From Prevotellaceae bacterium (GTDB lineage Bacteria > Bacteroidota > Bacteroidia > Bacteroidales > Bacteroidaceae), in contig JAJPYT010000177.1 of NCBI GenBank assembly GCA_021204845.1, positions 1 through 33,851 of the forward strand: 33,851 bases of DNA. The letters run 5' to 3'. The translations under genes and the position numbers were made by a program. This document shows, piece after piece, positions 23,689 through 33,769 of the stretch. Position 1 is the stretch's first letter. Each line of letters begins with the position of its first letter. A model generated the notes under the pieces. That model did no database searches and was not told the origin of the DNA. It saw only the letters and a program-made list of their open reading frames with translations.

Positions 23689-25197
23689 ATGTTTGAAGGT
23701 CAGCCCCGAGGTCTATGGACCTTAGCTATCGCGAACACGGGAGAGCGGTTTGGTTATTACACCATGCTGGCAGTGTTCGCTCTTTTTCTCGGTGAGAACT
23801 TCGGGTTCTCGGCAGGTGCGGCATCGGAGATCTACACCTGGTTCTTAACTCTTGTGTATTTCCTGCCGCTTTTCGGTGGCATGGCGGCCGACATGTGGGG
23901 ATACAGCAGGATGGTGGTTATAGGCATTGTGGTTATGTTCTTAGGCTATCTGTTGCTGAGCATTCCGCTTGGCGGAGGCATGGCGGGAGCTGTGGCCATG
24001 GGAGCGGCGCTGCTGCTGGTGAGCGTCGGCACGGGTCTGTTCAAGGGCAACCTGCAGGTAATGGTAGGCGACCTCTACAACGACGCGCGTTATGCCCCGA
24101 AGCGTGACAGTGGTTTCTCGTTGTTCTATATGCTCATAAACGTTGGTGCGCTATTCGCCCCCACTGCGGCCGTGAAGATAATGGAGTGGGCGCAGGTGTC
24201 GCTGGGCTACTCGAAAGCGGATTCTTATCACTTCGCCTTCGCTGTGGCTTGTGTGTCGGTGATAGTGTCCATACTGATATATTATTTAGGTAGGCGCACG
24301 TACGCACAGGTGCTGACCCCGACGAAGAAGACTGCCGCCAAGAAGGAAGAACAGCCGAAGGAGGAAGCCCAGATGAGTCCCGCAGAGACGAGAGAGCGCA
24401 TAGTATGCCTCTGCTTAGTGTTTGCCGTGGTGGTATTCTTCTGGATGGCTTTCCACCAGAACGGACTGACACTCACGTGGTTCGCCGATGAGTTCACTGC
24501 CCGCTCGGCATCTGGGGCTCAGGCAATGATGTTCGACGTGATAAACCTGGTGCTCTGCATAATCGCGGTGTTCTGCCTGTTCTCTGTGTTCCAGAGCCGG
24601 AGCAAGAAGACGAGAGTGCTGAGCGGAGTGGTGATTCTCGCCATCATCTGCTTCTTCGGCTACCGCTACACTCAGGCTGGCACGATAGAGCTGGAAGCGC
24701 CCATCTTCCAGCAGTTCAATCCCTGCTTCGTGGTAGGTCTGACACCAGTGAGCATAGCCCTTTTCGGCTGGCTCGCCAAGAAGGGAAAGGAGCCCAAGGC
24801 GCCCGTGAAGATAGGTCTGGGCATGCTGGTGGCAGGTGTGGCCTATCTGATAATGATGTGCTATTCGTTCACCCTGCCAATGTCTGACCATCCCAACCAC
24901 GTGGCGGACGCGACACCTAATCTGCTGGTTCTCATATATCTGATAATGACGTTTGCCGAGCTGCTGCTTAGCCCGATAGGCATCTCCTTCGTCTCTAAGG
25001 TGGCTCCTCCGAAGTACAGGGGCATGATGATGGGCGGATGGTTCGTGGCGACGGCGTTGGGCAACAAGCTCGTCTCCATACCAGGTCACATGTGGCACAT
25101 GCCTCTGCCAGTTGTCTGGGGCACGCTGATGGGCATTTGCTTAGTAGCGGCGCTGTTCATATTCTCCATCATAAAGAAGCTGAACAAGGTCGCGTAA
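23689..25197 (+). CDS. POT/PTR family proton-coupled peptide transporter
   Basis: A 502-residue major facilitator of the proton-dependent oligopeptide transporter family, importing di- and tripeptides. The N-terminus NTGERFGYYTML (16-27) is the ExxERFxYY motif with the first glutamate replaced by asparagine (N16), a form I recall from other Bacteroidota members. Other family parts are FGGMAADMWGYSRMVV and GTGLFKGNLQVMVGDLY. A charged, lysine-rich cytoplasmic linker (about 204-232) lies between the two six-helix halves, and residues 401-412 hold SDHPNHVADATP before the last helices. It is followed after 13 bases by the ATPase gene, so the three genes may share a transcript. Confidence 0.92.
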   Translation: MFEGQPRGLWTLAIANTGERFGYYTMLAVFALFLGENFGFSAGAASEIYTWFLTLVYFLPLFGGMAADMWGYSRMVVIGIVVMFLGYLLLSIPLGGGMAGAVAMGAALLLVSVGTGLFKGNLQVMVGDLYNDARYAPKRDSGFSLFYMLINVGALFAPTAAVKIMEWAQVSLGYSKADSYHFAFAVACVSVIVSILIYYLGRRTYAQVLTPTKKTAAKKEEQPKEEAQMSPAETRERIVCLCLVFAVVVFFWMAFHQNGLTLTWFADEFTARSASGAQAMMFDVINLVLCIIAVFCLFSVFQSRSKKTRVLSGVVILAIICFFGYRYTQAGTIELEAPIFQQFNPCFVVGLTPVSIALFGWLAKKGKEPKAPVKIGLGMLVAGVAYLIMMCYSFTLPMSDHPNHVADATPNLLVLIYLIMTFAELLLSPIGISFVSKVAPPKYRGMMMGGWFVATALGNKLVSIPGHMWHMPLPVVWGTLMGICLVAALFIFSIIKKLNKVA

Positions 25198-25210
25198 GGC
25201 TGGAAACGGC

Positions 25211-26035
25211 ATGAAGAAAGTGGCGGACTACATAGAGAGAATAGAGATAGACTCGCTGTGGAGCGGAAGACATCACGTGGACTGGCAGCTGAATCGCCAT
25301 GTGAACGTGCTGAGCGGAGTGAACGGCGTGGGCAAGAGCACCATACTGAACCGAGTGGTAAAGCATCTGATGGCGCTCTCAAATGAGGAGCGCACAGACG
25401 ACGGGGTGCACATAACCTACAACGACACCGAGGCGGAGACAGTGCGCTTCGATGTGATACGCTCGTTTGACCGCCCCGTGGTGAACAGCGAACTGCTGAA
25501 CAAAATCACTGACATACAGCTGAGTACCGAGCTGGACCTGCAACTCTACCAGCTCCAGAGGGAATACCTTGACTACCAGGTGAACCTGAGCAATCGCATG
25601 CTCGCTTTTTTCACCAGTCAGGCGGCTGACGCAGCCCAGAAGGCGGCGGAGACGGCGATGGAAAAGACTCACTTCTTCGACCTCGTTGACAGGTTGTTCC
25701 TCGACACCAACAAGAAGATCATGCGAGAGAGGAACGAGATACTCTTCATGCAGCACGGGGAGGTGATACCGCCTTACCGCCTGAGTAGCGGCGAGAAGCA
25801 AATACTCATAATACTGCTTACCGTGCTGGTGGAGAACAGAAGACCCTGCGTGTTGTTGATGGATGAGCCAGAGGTGAGCCTGCACGTGGAGTGGCAAGAG
25901 AAACTGATAGGGCTGATTCGTGACCTGAATCCCGAGGCCCAGATAGTGTTGACCACTCATAGCCCTGCTGTGATAATAGACGGGTGGGGGGACTGCGTTA
26001 CCGACGTGGCAGACATAGTGACCGACCCCGATTAA
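25211..26035 (+). CDS. Small ABC-type AAA ATPase paired with DUF4435 (AriA-like)
   Basis: A 274-residue ATPase of the ABC/SMC-like AAA group. Walker A GVNGVGKST (36-44), the signature LSSGEK (191-196), Walker B VLLMDEPE (214-221) with following VSLH, and the switch histidine H250 in TTHSPA are complete. The region between Walker A and the signature (about 60-185) is short and partly coiled-coil-like (105-150), with no zinc hook. The next gene is DUF4435. ATPase plus DUF4435 is the arrangement of PARIS (AriA/AriB) and related overcoming-lysogenization-defect-like systems, but this ATPase is smaller than the AriA proteins I recall. A housekeeping function in this clade is also possible. Confidence 0.85.
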   Translation: MKKVADYIERIEIDSLWSGRHHVDWQLNRHVNVLSGVNGVGKSTILNRVVKHLMALSNEERTDDGVHITYNDTEAETVRFDVIRSFDRPVVNSELLNKITDIQLSTELDLQLYQLQREYLDYQVNLSNRMLAFFTSQAADAAQKAAETAMEKTHFFDLVDRLFLDTNKKIMRERNEILFMQHGEVIPPYRLSSGEKQILIILLTVLVENRRPCVLLMDEPEVSLHVEWQEKLIGLIRDLNPEAQIVLTTHSPAVIIDGWGDCVTDVADIVTDPD

Positions 26036-26050
26036 AAGGCCTGCCTGGGG

Positions 26051-27049
26051 ATGAAACGCCTGAAGGACAACCTCAGCTCGCAATACCTTGAGGCGGCTAA
26101 CCGCCTTAAGCCCAATAATGCGAGACGGCGCGTGGTAGCATACGTGGAGAGTTACGACGATGTTTTCTTTTGGCGTACCGTGCTTGACGAGTTCGAGACG
26201 GATAAGCTATACTTCGAGGTGATGTTACCCTCGCGCACCACGTTGGGGAAGGGGAAGAAGAACGTGCTCACCAACCAATTGGGCAGCAATTTAGGCAACT
26301 ACATGATAGCTTGCGTGGACGCGGACTACGACTATCTGATGCAGGGGCGCACCGAGACTTCGCAGACCATACTGGAGAATCCTTACATATTTCACACCTA
26401 TGTCTATGCCATAGAGAATTACCAGTGCTACGACGCGGGGTTGCACGAGGCTTGTGTGATGGCGACCCTGAACGACCATGAACTGGTGAACCTGGTGGCG
26501 TTCATGAAAGAGTACAGCAAGATAATATGGCCGCTCTTTGTCTGGAATATCTGGTGCTACAGGTATGGGTGTCAGCATAGCTTCTCTCTTTTGGACTTCT
26601 GCAACGTGGTCACCTTTCGGGAAGTGTCCATCAGCCACCCCGAGCAGACCTTGGAACTTGTGCGCCGACAGGTGAACCGCTCAATAGCTACCATGCAGCG
26701 CAAGCATCCCGAAGGGAAAAAAACGTATGCGCCGCTCCGTCAGGAACTGCTGAGCCTTGGTCTCACGCCTGAGACAACCTACCTTTACATGCAGGGGCAC
26801 CGCCTGTTTGAGGGTGTGGTCTTGCCGTTGCTTGAACCCATTTGCACTTCGCTGCGCAAGGAGAGAGAGAGGGAGATACGCCAGTTGGCTTGCCACGAGA
26901 CACAGAAGCAGAACGAGCTCTCATGCTATCGCAACAGCCAGTTCCCCCTGGAGACCATGTTGAAGAAGAACACCAGTTTCAAGCGTTCCGAGCCCTACCA
27001 GCGCTTGCGGGCTGACCTGCGGAAGTTTATCGAGAAGATGTCGATGTAA
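26051..27049 (+). CDS. DUF4435 (TOPRIM-like) protein, AriB-like
   Basis: A 332-residue DUF4435 protein. The TOPRIM-like core is visible: VVAYVES with E33, DDVFFWR (36-42), CVDADYDYL with D90, D92 and D94, and VYAIENYQC with E122. These acidic residues are those expected to bind metal in a TOPRIM nuclease. The C-terminal half is helical and lysine/arginine-rich with no recognised domain. In PARIS systems the DUF4435 protein is the toxic effector released by the ATPase; here an equivalent role is inference. It lies 15 bases after the ATPase gene, and its stop is 5 bases from the converging trkA stop. Confidence 0.83.
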   Translation: MKRLKDNLSSQYLEAANRLKPNNARRRVVAYVESYDDVFFWRTVLDEFETDKLYFEVMLPSRTTLGKGKKNVLTNQLGSNLGNYMIACVDADYDYLMQGRTETSQTILENPYIFHTYVYAIENYQCYDAGLHEACVMATLNDHELVNLVAFMKEYSKIIWPLFVWNIWCYRYGCQHSFSLLDFCNVVTFREVSISHPEQTLELVRRQVNRSIATMQRKHPEGKKTYAPLRQELLSLGLTPETTYLYMQGHRLFEGVVLPLLEPICTSLRKEREREIRQLACHETQKQNELSCYRNSQFPLETMLKKNTSFKRSEPYQRLRADLRKFIEKMSM

Positions 27050-27054
27050 GGCCG

Positions 27055-28425
27055 CTACTTCCACAAGCCAAGAGGCTTATGGAAATAACGGTCAATCTTC
27101 TTTATCATATTGCCTATGGAGAAGACCACTACATAATCGCCAGGCATTATTTGCGTGTTGCCGTTTATGGAGGTGCCCACACCGTTTCTCACCAGACCGC
27201 CAAGAGCCACGCCCTTGGGCAGCCCCAGGTCTTTCACGGGCTTCTTCACGGCGAGGCAATCCTCTGTAGCCACGAACTCAGCCACGTCGGCATTGGCGAG
27301 CGTGAGGCATTTCACGTCTGCCACGTCGGCGTTCAGTATCATCTTATATATGTGGCTGGCGGCAATCATGTTCTTGTTTATGATGGTTCCGATGTCGAGC
27401 TTCTCCGCCAGATTCATGTAGTCCGTGGCGTTTACCATTGCCACTGTCTTGCGAACTCCAAGCCGTTTTGCCACAAGGCAGGCGAGTATGTTCCTCTCGT
27501 TCTCCTCGCTTAGCGCTACGAAGGCCTGGCATTCGCGTATGCCCTCGTCCACCATGGTCTCTGAGTCGCGTCCGTCGCCGCAGATGATTATCACGTCGTC
27601 GTTCTCCAGCACCTCGTTGAGGCGGCGGCAGCGCTCCTTGCTTTGTTCTATGATGCGCATGTTCAGCCAGCTGGGCTTGTGGTGCGCCAGGTGTGCGGCT
27701 GTCTTTCCTCCGCCCATCACCATCACGTTCGTCACATCCTGGTATTTCTCCTTGCCCACGAGTTCCCTTATCAGGTTCATGTATTTCCTTGTGGTCATGA
27801 AGTAAGCTATATCACCCAATTGCAGACAATCGTGTCCGCCAGGTATTATGGTGTCATCGCCGCGCTTTATCGCCACAATGTGGAAGGGGCTGTCGGGGGT
27901 GCAGAGCTTCATCAGCGGCACATCCAGCACACGCGCGTCGTTACGTAACTTTATTCCCAGCATTACCAAAGCGCCGTTGTGCACCTCCCAATACTGACGC
28001 ACCCAGGAGTATTGCAGGGCCTCGATGATTTCCTGCGATGCGAGTTTCTCCGGATAGATGAGCGAGTCGACACCCATGGAGCGGAACATCTCCAGCGCCT
28101 GGGTCTGCAGATATTCGGAATTGTCCACCCTCGCCACGGTCTTTTGCGCTCCCAGTGTGTGCGCCAGCATGCAGCAGGTTATGTTTCTTGGCTCTTCAGG
28201 CGTGACCGCAATGAAGAGCGATGCCCGTTGCACTCCAGCCTCTTTAAGGCAGCTAATGCTTGTGGGCGACGAGTTTATCACCATCAGGTCGTTGTTGCCC
28301 GAGTCGGTCAAGGCATCCACCTTTTCCTGGTCCTCGTCTATAACCACGATGTCCATGTTGTCCCTCGACAGCAGTTGGGCGAGATGAGTGCCCACAGCAC
28401 CTGCTCCTGCAATGATTATCTTCAT
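27055..28425 (-). CDS. trkA: Trk system K+ uptake regulatory protein TrkA
   Basis: A 456-residue cytoplasmic protein with two RCK (KTN plus TrkA-C) units. It starts [19 protein letters not shown], an NAD(H)-binding Rossmann motif, with [12 protein letters not shown] following; the second unit starts near 229 with [14 protein letters not shown], and each unit ends in a TrkA-C domain. TrkA binds nucleotides and gates the TrkH potassium channel. It overlaps the end of dxs by 4 bases (ATGA). In many Bacteroidales trkH follows trkA; here the next gene is the converging DUF4435, so the channel partner must be elsewhere. Confidence 0.94.
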   Translation of the reverse strand: MKIIIAGAGAVGTHLAQLLSRDNMDIVVIDEDQEKVDALTDSGNNDLMVINSSPTSISCLKEAGVQRASLFIAVTPEEPRNITCCMLAHTLGAQKTVARVDNSEYLQTQALEMFRSMGVDSLIYPEKLASQEIIEALQYSWVRQYWEVHNGALVMLGIKLRNDARVLDVPLMKLCTPDSPFHIVAIKRGDDTIIPGGHDCLQLGDIAYFMTTRKYMNLIRELVGKEKYQDVTNVMVMGGGKTAAHLAHHKPSWLNMRIIEQSKERCRRLNEVLENDDVIIICGDGRDSETMVDEGIRECQAFVALSEENERNILACLVAKRLGVRKTVAMVNATDYMNLAEKLDIGTIINKNMIAASHIYKMILNADVADVKCLTLANADVAEFVATEDCLAVKKPVKDLGLPKGVALGGLVRNGVGTSINGNTQIMPGDYVVVFSIGNMIKKIDRYFHKPLGLWK

Positions 28426-30326
28426 GCCATCACACTTAATATGGTCCGTTTAATGCTTTGCGCGTCTATGCCACATAGTTGTTGCAGCTCGGCTATGGTG
28501 CCGTGTTCCACGAAGTGGTCGGGCAACCCCATGCGCACAATCCGTGGGGTGTAGCCATGGTCTGCCATATATTCCACCACGGCGCTGCCCAGTCCTCCGT
28601 TCCTCACCCCGTCTTCCAGGGTGATGACGCGTGTGAATTGTCTGCCCACGTGGGCCAGTATCTCCTCGTCTATGGGGCGCAGGAAGCGCATGTCGTAGTG
28701 GGCTATGCTCAGTCCGCTCTCCTGTTCCACCTCAGCTATAGCCTGTGCCGCCGTATTGCCGAGTGGGCCCAAGGTGAGAACAGCCACATCCTTGCCATTT
28801 TTTATCAGTCTTCCTTTTCCCACCGGCACTTCTTCCATCTCGTTTCGCCAGTCCATGTGTTCTCCTTTGCCCCGTGGGTAGCGAATCACGAAAGGACCCT
28901 TATTCTCCAGTTGTGCGGTGTACATCAGGTTTCGCAGCTCGTGTTCGTCCATGGGCGACGAGATGGTAAGCCCTGGTATGGGGCGCAAAGCGGCAAGGTC
29001 GAAGGCCCCGTGGTGTGTGGGACCGTCCTCGCCCACAAGACCTGCGCGGTCCAGACAGAGAACCATGCTGAGGTGGCTTATTGCCACGTCGTGTATCACG
29101 TTGTCGTATGCCCGCTGGGCGAACGAACTGTATATGTTGCAGAATGGCAGCATTCCGTCTATCGCCATGCCGGCAGAGAAGGTTACAGCATGCCCTTCCG
29201 CAATGCCCACGTCGAAGCAGCGGTCTGGCATCTCCGCCTGCATTATGCATAGTCCGCAGCCCGATGGCATGGCAGGTGTCACACCCACTATGCGCTTGTT
29301 CACGCGTGCCAGTTCCAGCAGAGTTTCTCCGAACACGTCCTGATAGAGTGGCGGCATTTCCCCGTCGCTCGAGGGGTCTATCAGTTTTCCCGTTTCTGGG
29401 CAGAAGCGCCCTGGCGCGTGGAACAGCAAAGGATTCAGCTCAGCGGGCAGGTAGCCTTTCCCCTTCACCGTGTTTATGTGCAGCATCTTTGGTCCCCTCA
29501 TTTCTATAATCTGCCTGAGCGTCTGTACCAGTTGCACCACGTTGTGCCCGTCTATGGGACCGAAGTAGCGTATATTCATGCCCTCGAACATGTTTTGCTG
29601 GCGGTTAAGCAACGACTTCACCGAGTTGTTGAACCTCAGGAGTATCTTGCTCCTCTCTTGATTCAGTATTTTCCACTTCAGCAACTGCTTGGCCGCCTTA
29701 TAGCGCAAGTCGTTGTATGTCTTGCTGGTATGCAGTTGGTGCAGATATTCCTTCAGTCCTCCCACAGAGTGGTCTATGCTCATGTTGTTGTCGTTCAGCA
29801 CCACCAACAGGTCATTTTCGCTTTCCGAGACATTGTTGATTCCCTCGAATGCCAGTCCGCCACTCATGCTGCCGTCGCCTATCACCGCCACCACGTGCCT
29901 CTTCTGCCCCTCCATGTGTGCCGCCACTGCCATGCCCAGAGCGATGGAGATGGAGTTAGAGGCATGTCCGCAGGTGCATGTGTCGTATTCGCTCTCGTCT
30001 GGCGAGGGGAAAGGTCGCAGTCCGTGCAGTTTCCTGTTTGTGCAGAACTTTTCCCTTCTGCCTGTCAGTATCTTGTGTGCGTATGCCTGATGCCCTACGT
30101 CCCAAACGATGCGGTCTTCGGGCGTGTCCAGCACGTAGTGCAGTGCCACGGTAAGCTCCACCACTCCCAGCGACGAGCCCAAATGCCCAGGGTTGTCCGC
30201 CAGTTCTTTTATTATGGTATGTCGCAATTCTTGGCATACCTGCGGCAACTGTTCCAGTGGAACTTTCCTCAGGTCGTCTGGATACTGTATCGAGTTTAAC
30301 AGGCTCTCCTGCTTTTTTTCTTCCAT
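28422..30326 (-). CDS. dxs: 1-deoxy-D-xylulose-5-phosphate synthase
   Basis: A 634-residue thiamine-diphosphate enzyme that condenses pyruvate and glyceraldehyde 3-phosphate, the first step of the MEP isoprenoid pathway. Landmarks: [35 protein letters not shown], the TPP motif [16 protein letters not shown] with NDNNMSI, and in the second half [28 protein letters not shown] and [19 protein letters not shown]. Length is normal. It is first in a two-gene operon with trkA, divergent from the GSCFA gene. Confidence 0.97.
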   Translation of the reverse strand: MEEKKQESLLNSIQYPDDLRKVPLEQLPQVCQELRHTIIKELADNPGHLGSSLGVVELTVALHYVLDTPEDRIVWDVGHQAYAHKILTGRREKFCTNRKLHGLRPFPSPDESEYDTCTCGHASNSISIALGMAVAAHMEGQKRHVVAVIGDGSMSGGLAFEGINNVSESENDLLVVLNDNNMSIDHSVGGLKEYLHQLHTSKTYNDLRYKAAKQLLKWKILNQERSKILLRFNNSVKSLLNRQQNMFEGMNIRYFGPIDGHNVVQLVQTLRQIIEMRGPKMLHINTVKGKGYLPAELNPLLFHAPGRFCPETGKLIDPSSDGEMPPLYQDVFGETLLELARVNKRIVGVTPAMPSGCGLCIMQAEMPDRCFDVGIAEGHAVTFSAGMAIDGMLPFCNIYSSFAQRAYDNVIHDVAISHLSMVLCLDRAGLVGEDGPTHHGAFDLAALRPIPGLTISSPMDEHELRNLMYTAQLENKGPFVIRYPRGKGEHMDWRNEMEEVPVGKGRLIKNGKDVAVLTLGPLGNTAAQAIAEVEQESGLSIAHYDMRFLRPIDEEILAHVGRQFTRVITLEDGVRNGGLGSAVVEYMADHGYTPRIVRMGLPDHFVEHGTIAELQQLCGIDAQSIKRTILSVMA

Positions 30327-30346
30327 GAGCCACGAAATATTCTTTG

Positions 30347-30354
30347 CAAAGATA
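30347..30354 (-). promoter_or_regulatory. -7 promoter element for dxs-trkA
   Basis: The minus strand reads TATCTTTG, matching TAnnTTTG, 20 bases upstream of the dxs ATG at 30326. TTTG at 30367-30370 lies at a shorter than usual distance for a -33 element. Confidence 0.6.
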
Positions 30355-30376
30355 ATGTAAAATCACCAAACTGTTG

Positions 30377-30384
30377 TATTTTTG
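30377..30384 (+). promoter_or_regulatory. -7 promoter element for the GSCFA-murF operon
   Basis: TATTTTTG, matching TAnnTTTG, 20 bases upstream of the ATG at 30405. It is 22 bases from the divergent dxs -7 element, so the two promoters share upstream DNA. Confidence 0.55.
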
Positions 30385-30404
30385 CTCCATAATTTCTGGA
30401 CTAT

Positions 30405-31388
30405 ATGAGAAAGCATTCCACTGCCGTTGCCCCTTTTCCCGACTGTGACTTCCGCACTGTAGTGCCTGTGTCTCGTCCGCTCAGGCAGTTGGGGGTGGCG
30501 GATCGCAATGTCTTTCTTGGCTCTTGCTTTGCCGACAGTGTGGGCGGAATGTTCCAAGAGTCGCGCCTCCTTTCTGTGGTCAATCCTCTCGGAACGGTCT
30601 ATTCTCCTGCCTCCCTTGCCCGTCTTCTTAGTGAGGAGGGCAGCCATCTTCAGGCTGTGGAGGGACCTGACGGATGGCATACGTGGCTGTCTGGCACAGC
30701 GCTTACGCGGCCTACCAGTGACGAGTGCCTGAGCCTAACCAGTGAGGCGCTCCGCTCTCTGCAAGAGAAACTCGCTGAGGCGGACAATCTTTTCCTCACC
30801 CTTGGCACGAACCATGTATACCGTTTGGCGGACACTGGTGAGGTGGTGACCAATTGCCACAAACATCCTGCCCGTGAGTTCCGCGAGGAAGCCCAGAGTC
30901 CGCTGCAAATGGCGGAGGCTCTTTCTGAGGTTCTTTCAAGTCTCCACGAGCGTAATCCGCGCCTTCTCGTGACGTTCACTGTCAGCCCTTACCGCTATGC
31001 CAAATACGGCTTCCACGAGAGCCAGCTCAGCAAGGCGGCTCTTTTGCTTTGCGTCAAGCAGTTGCAGGAGAGTCATCCTCTTTGGGTGCAGTACTTTCCT
31101 GCATACGAGCTTCTTCTCGACGAGTTGCGCGATTACCGTTTCTATGCCGACGACATGCTTCATCCCTCACCCCAAGCGGTTCGCTACATTTGGCGGCGTC
31201 TCCACGAGTGGATGGATATTGACCTGCTCACGTATTTGCAGCGCTGGCAGTCTACCAGCGAGGCTCTTAGCCACCGTCCCTTCCGCCCCCAGAGTGCCGC
31301 GGCACGCCAGTTTGCCGAGCGCACGGAGGAAGCCCTGCGACGTTTGCAAACCGATTATCCCATGTTACAAATAATCACACCACAATGA
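30405..31388 (+). CDS. GSCFA domain protein
   Basis: A 327-residue GSCFA-domain protein, named for the LGSCFADS motif (here about 38-45). The family is SGNH-hydrolase-like; its natural reaction in Bacteroidota is not known. NHVYRLADTGEVVTNCHK, TVSPYRYAKYGFHESQLSKA and YFPAYELLLDELRDYRFYADDMLHPS are further conserved segments, the last holding the Asp-His expected of the catalytic site. It overlaps the next gene, murF-alr, by 4 bases, a frequent neighbour in Bacteroidales, suggesting a link to cell wall metabolism. Confidence 0.9.
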   Translation: MRKHSTAVAPFPDCDFRTVVPVSRPLRQLGVADRNVFLGSCFADSVGGMFQESRLLSVVNPLGTVYSPASLARLLSEEGSHLQAVEGPDGWHTWLSGTALTRPTSDECLSLTSEALRSLQEKLAEADNLFLTLGTNHVYRLADTGEVVTNCHKHPAREFREEAQSPLQMAEALSEVLSSLHERNPRLLVTFTVSPYRYAKYGFHESQLSKAALLLCVKQLQESHPLWVQYFPAYELLLDELRDYRFYADDMLHPSPQAVRYIWRRLHEWMDIDLLTYLQRWQSTSEALSHRPFRPQSAAARQFAERTEEALRRLQTDYPMLQIITPQ

Positions 31389-33769
31389 CATACAGCACCG
31401 ATGCCCTTGAGGCTATTTTCCTCTCCATTGGGGGCAAACGGATAGGTACCCGTAATTGCCTCGTTCATTGGCTCCTTACCGACAGCCGTTCCCTTCGTTC
31501 GCCAGAGGAGACCATGTTTTTCGCCCTTGTCACGGCCGTTGGCGACGGTCATCGCTACATCGAACAACTTTATCAGCGTGGAGTGCGTGTCTTTGTGGTC
31601 AGTAAGCCAGTAGACCCTGTGCGGTCCGACGCTGTATATTTCCTGGTCACTGACACCCTGGCGGCTCTGCAACACTTGGCTGCCCGGCATCGTGAGCGCT
31701 TCAGTGTGCCCGTAGTGGGTGTGGCTGGCAGCAACGGCAAGACCACCGTCAAGGAGTGGCTTTTCCAGATGCTTTCGCCCGACCGTGTGGTCACCCGCTC
31801 GCCCCGCAGTTACAACAGTCAGGTGGGCGTTCCCTTAAGTGTCTGGAATCTATCCTCCTCCACCGAGGTTGCCATCTTCGAGGCTGCCATCTCCCGCCCT
31901 GGCGAGATGCCTGCCCTCGAGCGTATACTGCGCCCCACCATAGGAGTGTTCACCTGTTTAGGCGATGCTCATCAGGAGAATTTCACGTCGTTGGAGCAGA
32001 AGTGCCGCGAGAAGCTCCAGCTCTTTCGCCACTCCGACGTGCTCGTGTGGGCTGAGGGTAACCCTGTAGTGGATACTTGTGTCCACTCTTTCGGCTTTTC
32101 TGGTCGTCTTGTGCCGGTGCATGTCGGTGGGGCGGCTCCTTCTTCTCTCGAGGTCAACCGCCTGCTCTGCTCTGCCGTTTGCCGTGAGCTCGGCATGGCT
32201 GAGGAGGAAATCCAGCGCCGCTCCGCCCAGTTGCAACCCGTGGCCATGCGCCTCGAGGTTAAGCAAGGGTTGCGCGGTTGCACGCTCATAAACGATTCTT
32301 ACAACAGCGACCTCGCCTCGCTCGACATAGCCTTAGACTTCATGCAACGCCGCCCTGGCGAGGAACATCTGCCTCACACGCTCATTCTTAGTGATATACA
32401 GCAGACAGGCTTCGATGCTGAGACGCTTTATTCCCTCGTGGCGTCTCTTGTCGCAAGCCGTGGTGTCTCCACGTTCATTGGCGTGGGACCCGAGCTCTCC
32501 CGTTGTGCTTCCCTCTTCTCTTTCCCCGGGCTTCAGTGCTACTTCTTCCCTTCCACTGAGGCGTTGCTGCTAAGTCCAGTGTTCGCCTCGCTCAGCGGTC
32601 AGGTTATTTTGGTGAAGGGGGCTCGTGCCTTCCATTTCGAGAGCCTTGTCTCCCGCCTTGAGCAACGTGTGCATGAGACAGTGCTGGAGGTGGACCTCAG
32701 CGCTCTTGTGGCGAATTTGCGATACTACCGCTCTTTCCTCCGCCCCGACACTCGTGTCGTTTGCATGGTGAAGGCCGGGGCTTACGGGGCAGGCAGTCTT
32801 GAGGTTTCGCGCGTTCTGCAAGACAATGGTGTGGACTATCTTGCTGTGGCTGTTGCCGATGAGGGAGTTGAGCTGCGCCGTGCGGGCATCTCTGCCGGCA
32901 TTATGGTGATGAATCCTGAGATGAGCAGCCTGCGTCTCCTCTTCCGCTTTGGGCTTGAGCCGGAGGTCTACTCCTTCCGCCTTCTCGACGCTCTTGTTGA
33001 GGCGGCTGAGCGTGAGGGAGTAACCGCCTTCCCGGTTCACATAAAGTTAGACACTGGCATGCACCGTCTTGGCTTCGACCCGGAGAAGGATATGTCAGCT
33101 CTTGCCGAGCGCCTGAGCCGTCAGCATGCCTTGCTGCCCCGCAGTGTCTTCTCCCATTTCGTGGGTAGCGACAGCCTGGAGTTCGATTCTTTCTCAGCCC
33201 GCCAGTTCCAGCTTTTCACGTTTGGCGCGGATGCCCTCCAGAAAGTTTATCCCGACCATCACATTCTGCGCCATATCTGCAACACGGCGGGCATAGAGCA
33301 CTTCCCCGAGCGGCAGATGGATATGGTGCGCCTTGGTCTTGGTCTCTATGGAGTGAACAGTATCACTAACCAGATTATTAATAATGTGTCAACGCTTCGC
33401 ACTACTATTCTGCAAATTCACTCCGTTCCTGCTGGCGACACGGTGGGTTATTCGCGCAAGTGGACCGCGAAGCGTCCCAGCCGCATTGCGGCTCTGCCTA
33501 TTGGCTACGCCGACGGACTGGACCGCCGCCTTGGAGGTGGCGTGGGTTATTGCTTGGTGGGTGGGGAGAAAGCCCCCTACGTTGGCAATATTTGCATGGA
33601 TGTCTGCATGATAGACGTTACGGATATCCCCTGCAGTGAGGGCGACGCGGCCATTATTTTCGGTAAGGACTTGCCCGTGACTGTGCTTTCCGACACCCTT
33701 GGAACCATCCCTTACGAGATTCTCACCAGCGTGTCCGCCAGGGTCAAGAAGGTTTATTTCCGTTCTTGA
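31385..33769 (+). CDS. MurF-alanine racemase fusion
   Basis: A 794-residue bifunctional protein. Residues 1 to about 428 are a MurF-like Mur ligase (adds D-Ala-D-Ala to the UDP-MurNAc tripeptide), with the ATP motif GSNGKTT (115-121), SYNSQVGVPLSVW and LINDSYNSD (301-309). Residues 429-794 are a PLP-dependent alanine racemase, with the PLP lysine K463 in MVKAGAYG, KLDTGMHRLGF (554-564), the catalytic tyrosine Y689 in VGYSRKW, and NICMDVCMIDV (735-745). The racemase motif has G where most have D in VKADAYG. This fusion is characteristic of Bacteroidota and couples D-Ala production with its use. It is translationally coupled to the GSCFA gene, and its 3' end overlaps the converging methyltransferase gene by 26 bases. 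Confidence 0.95.
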   Translation: MTYSTDALEAIFLSIGGKRIGTRNCLVHWLLTDSRSLRSPEETMFFALVTAVGDGHRYIEQLYQRGVRVFVVSKPVDPVRSDAVYFLVTDTLAALQHLAARHRERFSVPVVGVAGSNGKTTVKEWLFQMLSPDRVVTRSPRSYNSQVGVPLSVWNLSSSTEVAIFEAAISRPGEMPALERILRPTIGVFTCLGDAHQENFTSLEQKCREKLQLFRHSDVLVWAEGNPVVDTCVHSFGFSGRLVPVHVGGAAPSSLEVNRLLCSAVCRELGMAEEEIQRRSAQLQPVAMRLEVKQGLRGCTLINDSYNSDLASLDIALDFMQRRPGEEHLPHTLILSDIQQTGFDAETLYSLVASLVASRGVSTFIGVGPELSRCASLFSFPGLQCYFFPSTEALLLSPVFASLSGQVILVKGARAFHFESLVSRLEQRVHETVLEVDLSALVANLRYYRSFLRPDTRVVCMVKAGAYGAGSLEVSRVLQDNGVDYLAVAVADEGVELRRAGISAGIMVMNPEMSSLRLLFRFGLEPEVYSFRLLDALVEAAEREGVTAFPVHIKLDTGMHRLGFDPEKDMSALAERLSRQHALLPRSVFSHFVGSDSLEFDSFSARQFQLFTFGADALQKVYPDHHILRHICNTAGIEHFPERQMDMVRLGLGLYGVNSITNQIINNVSTLRTTILQIHSVPAGDTVGYSRKWTAKRPSRIAALPIGYADGLDRRLGGGVGYCLVGGEKAPYVGNICMDVCMIDVTDIPCSEGDAAIIFGKDLPVTVLSDTLGTIPYEILTSVSARVKKVYFRS

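Noticed and set aside
25211-27049. Recent horizontal acquisition of the ATPase-DUF4435 pair
   Set aside because: No flanking repeats, integrase, tRNA boundary or obvious base-composition shift was seen; it is tightly packed with neighbours.
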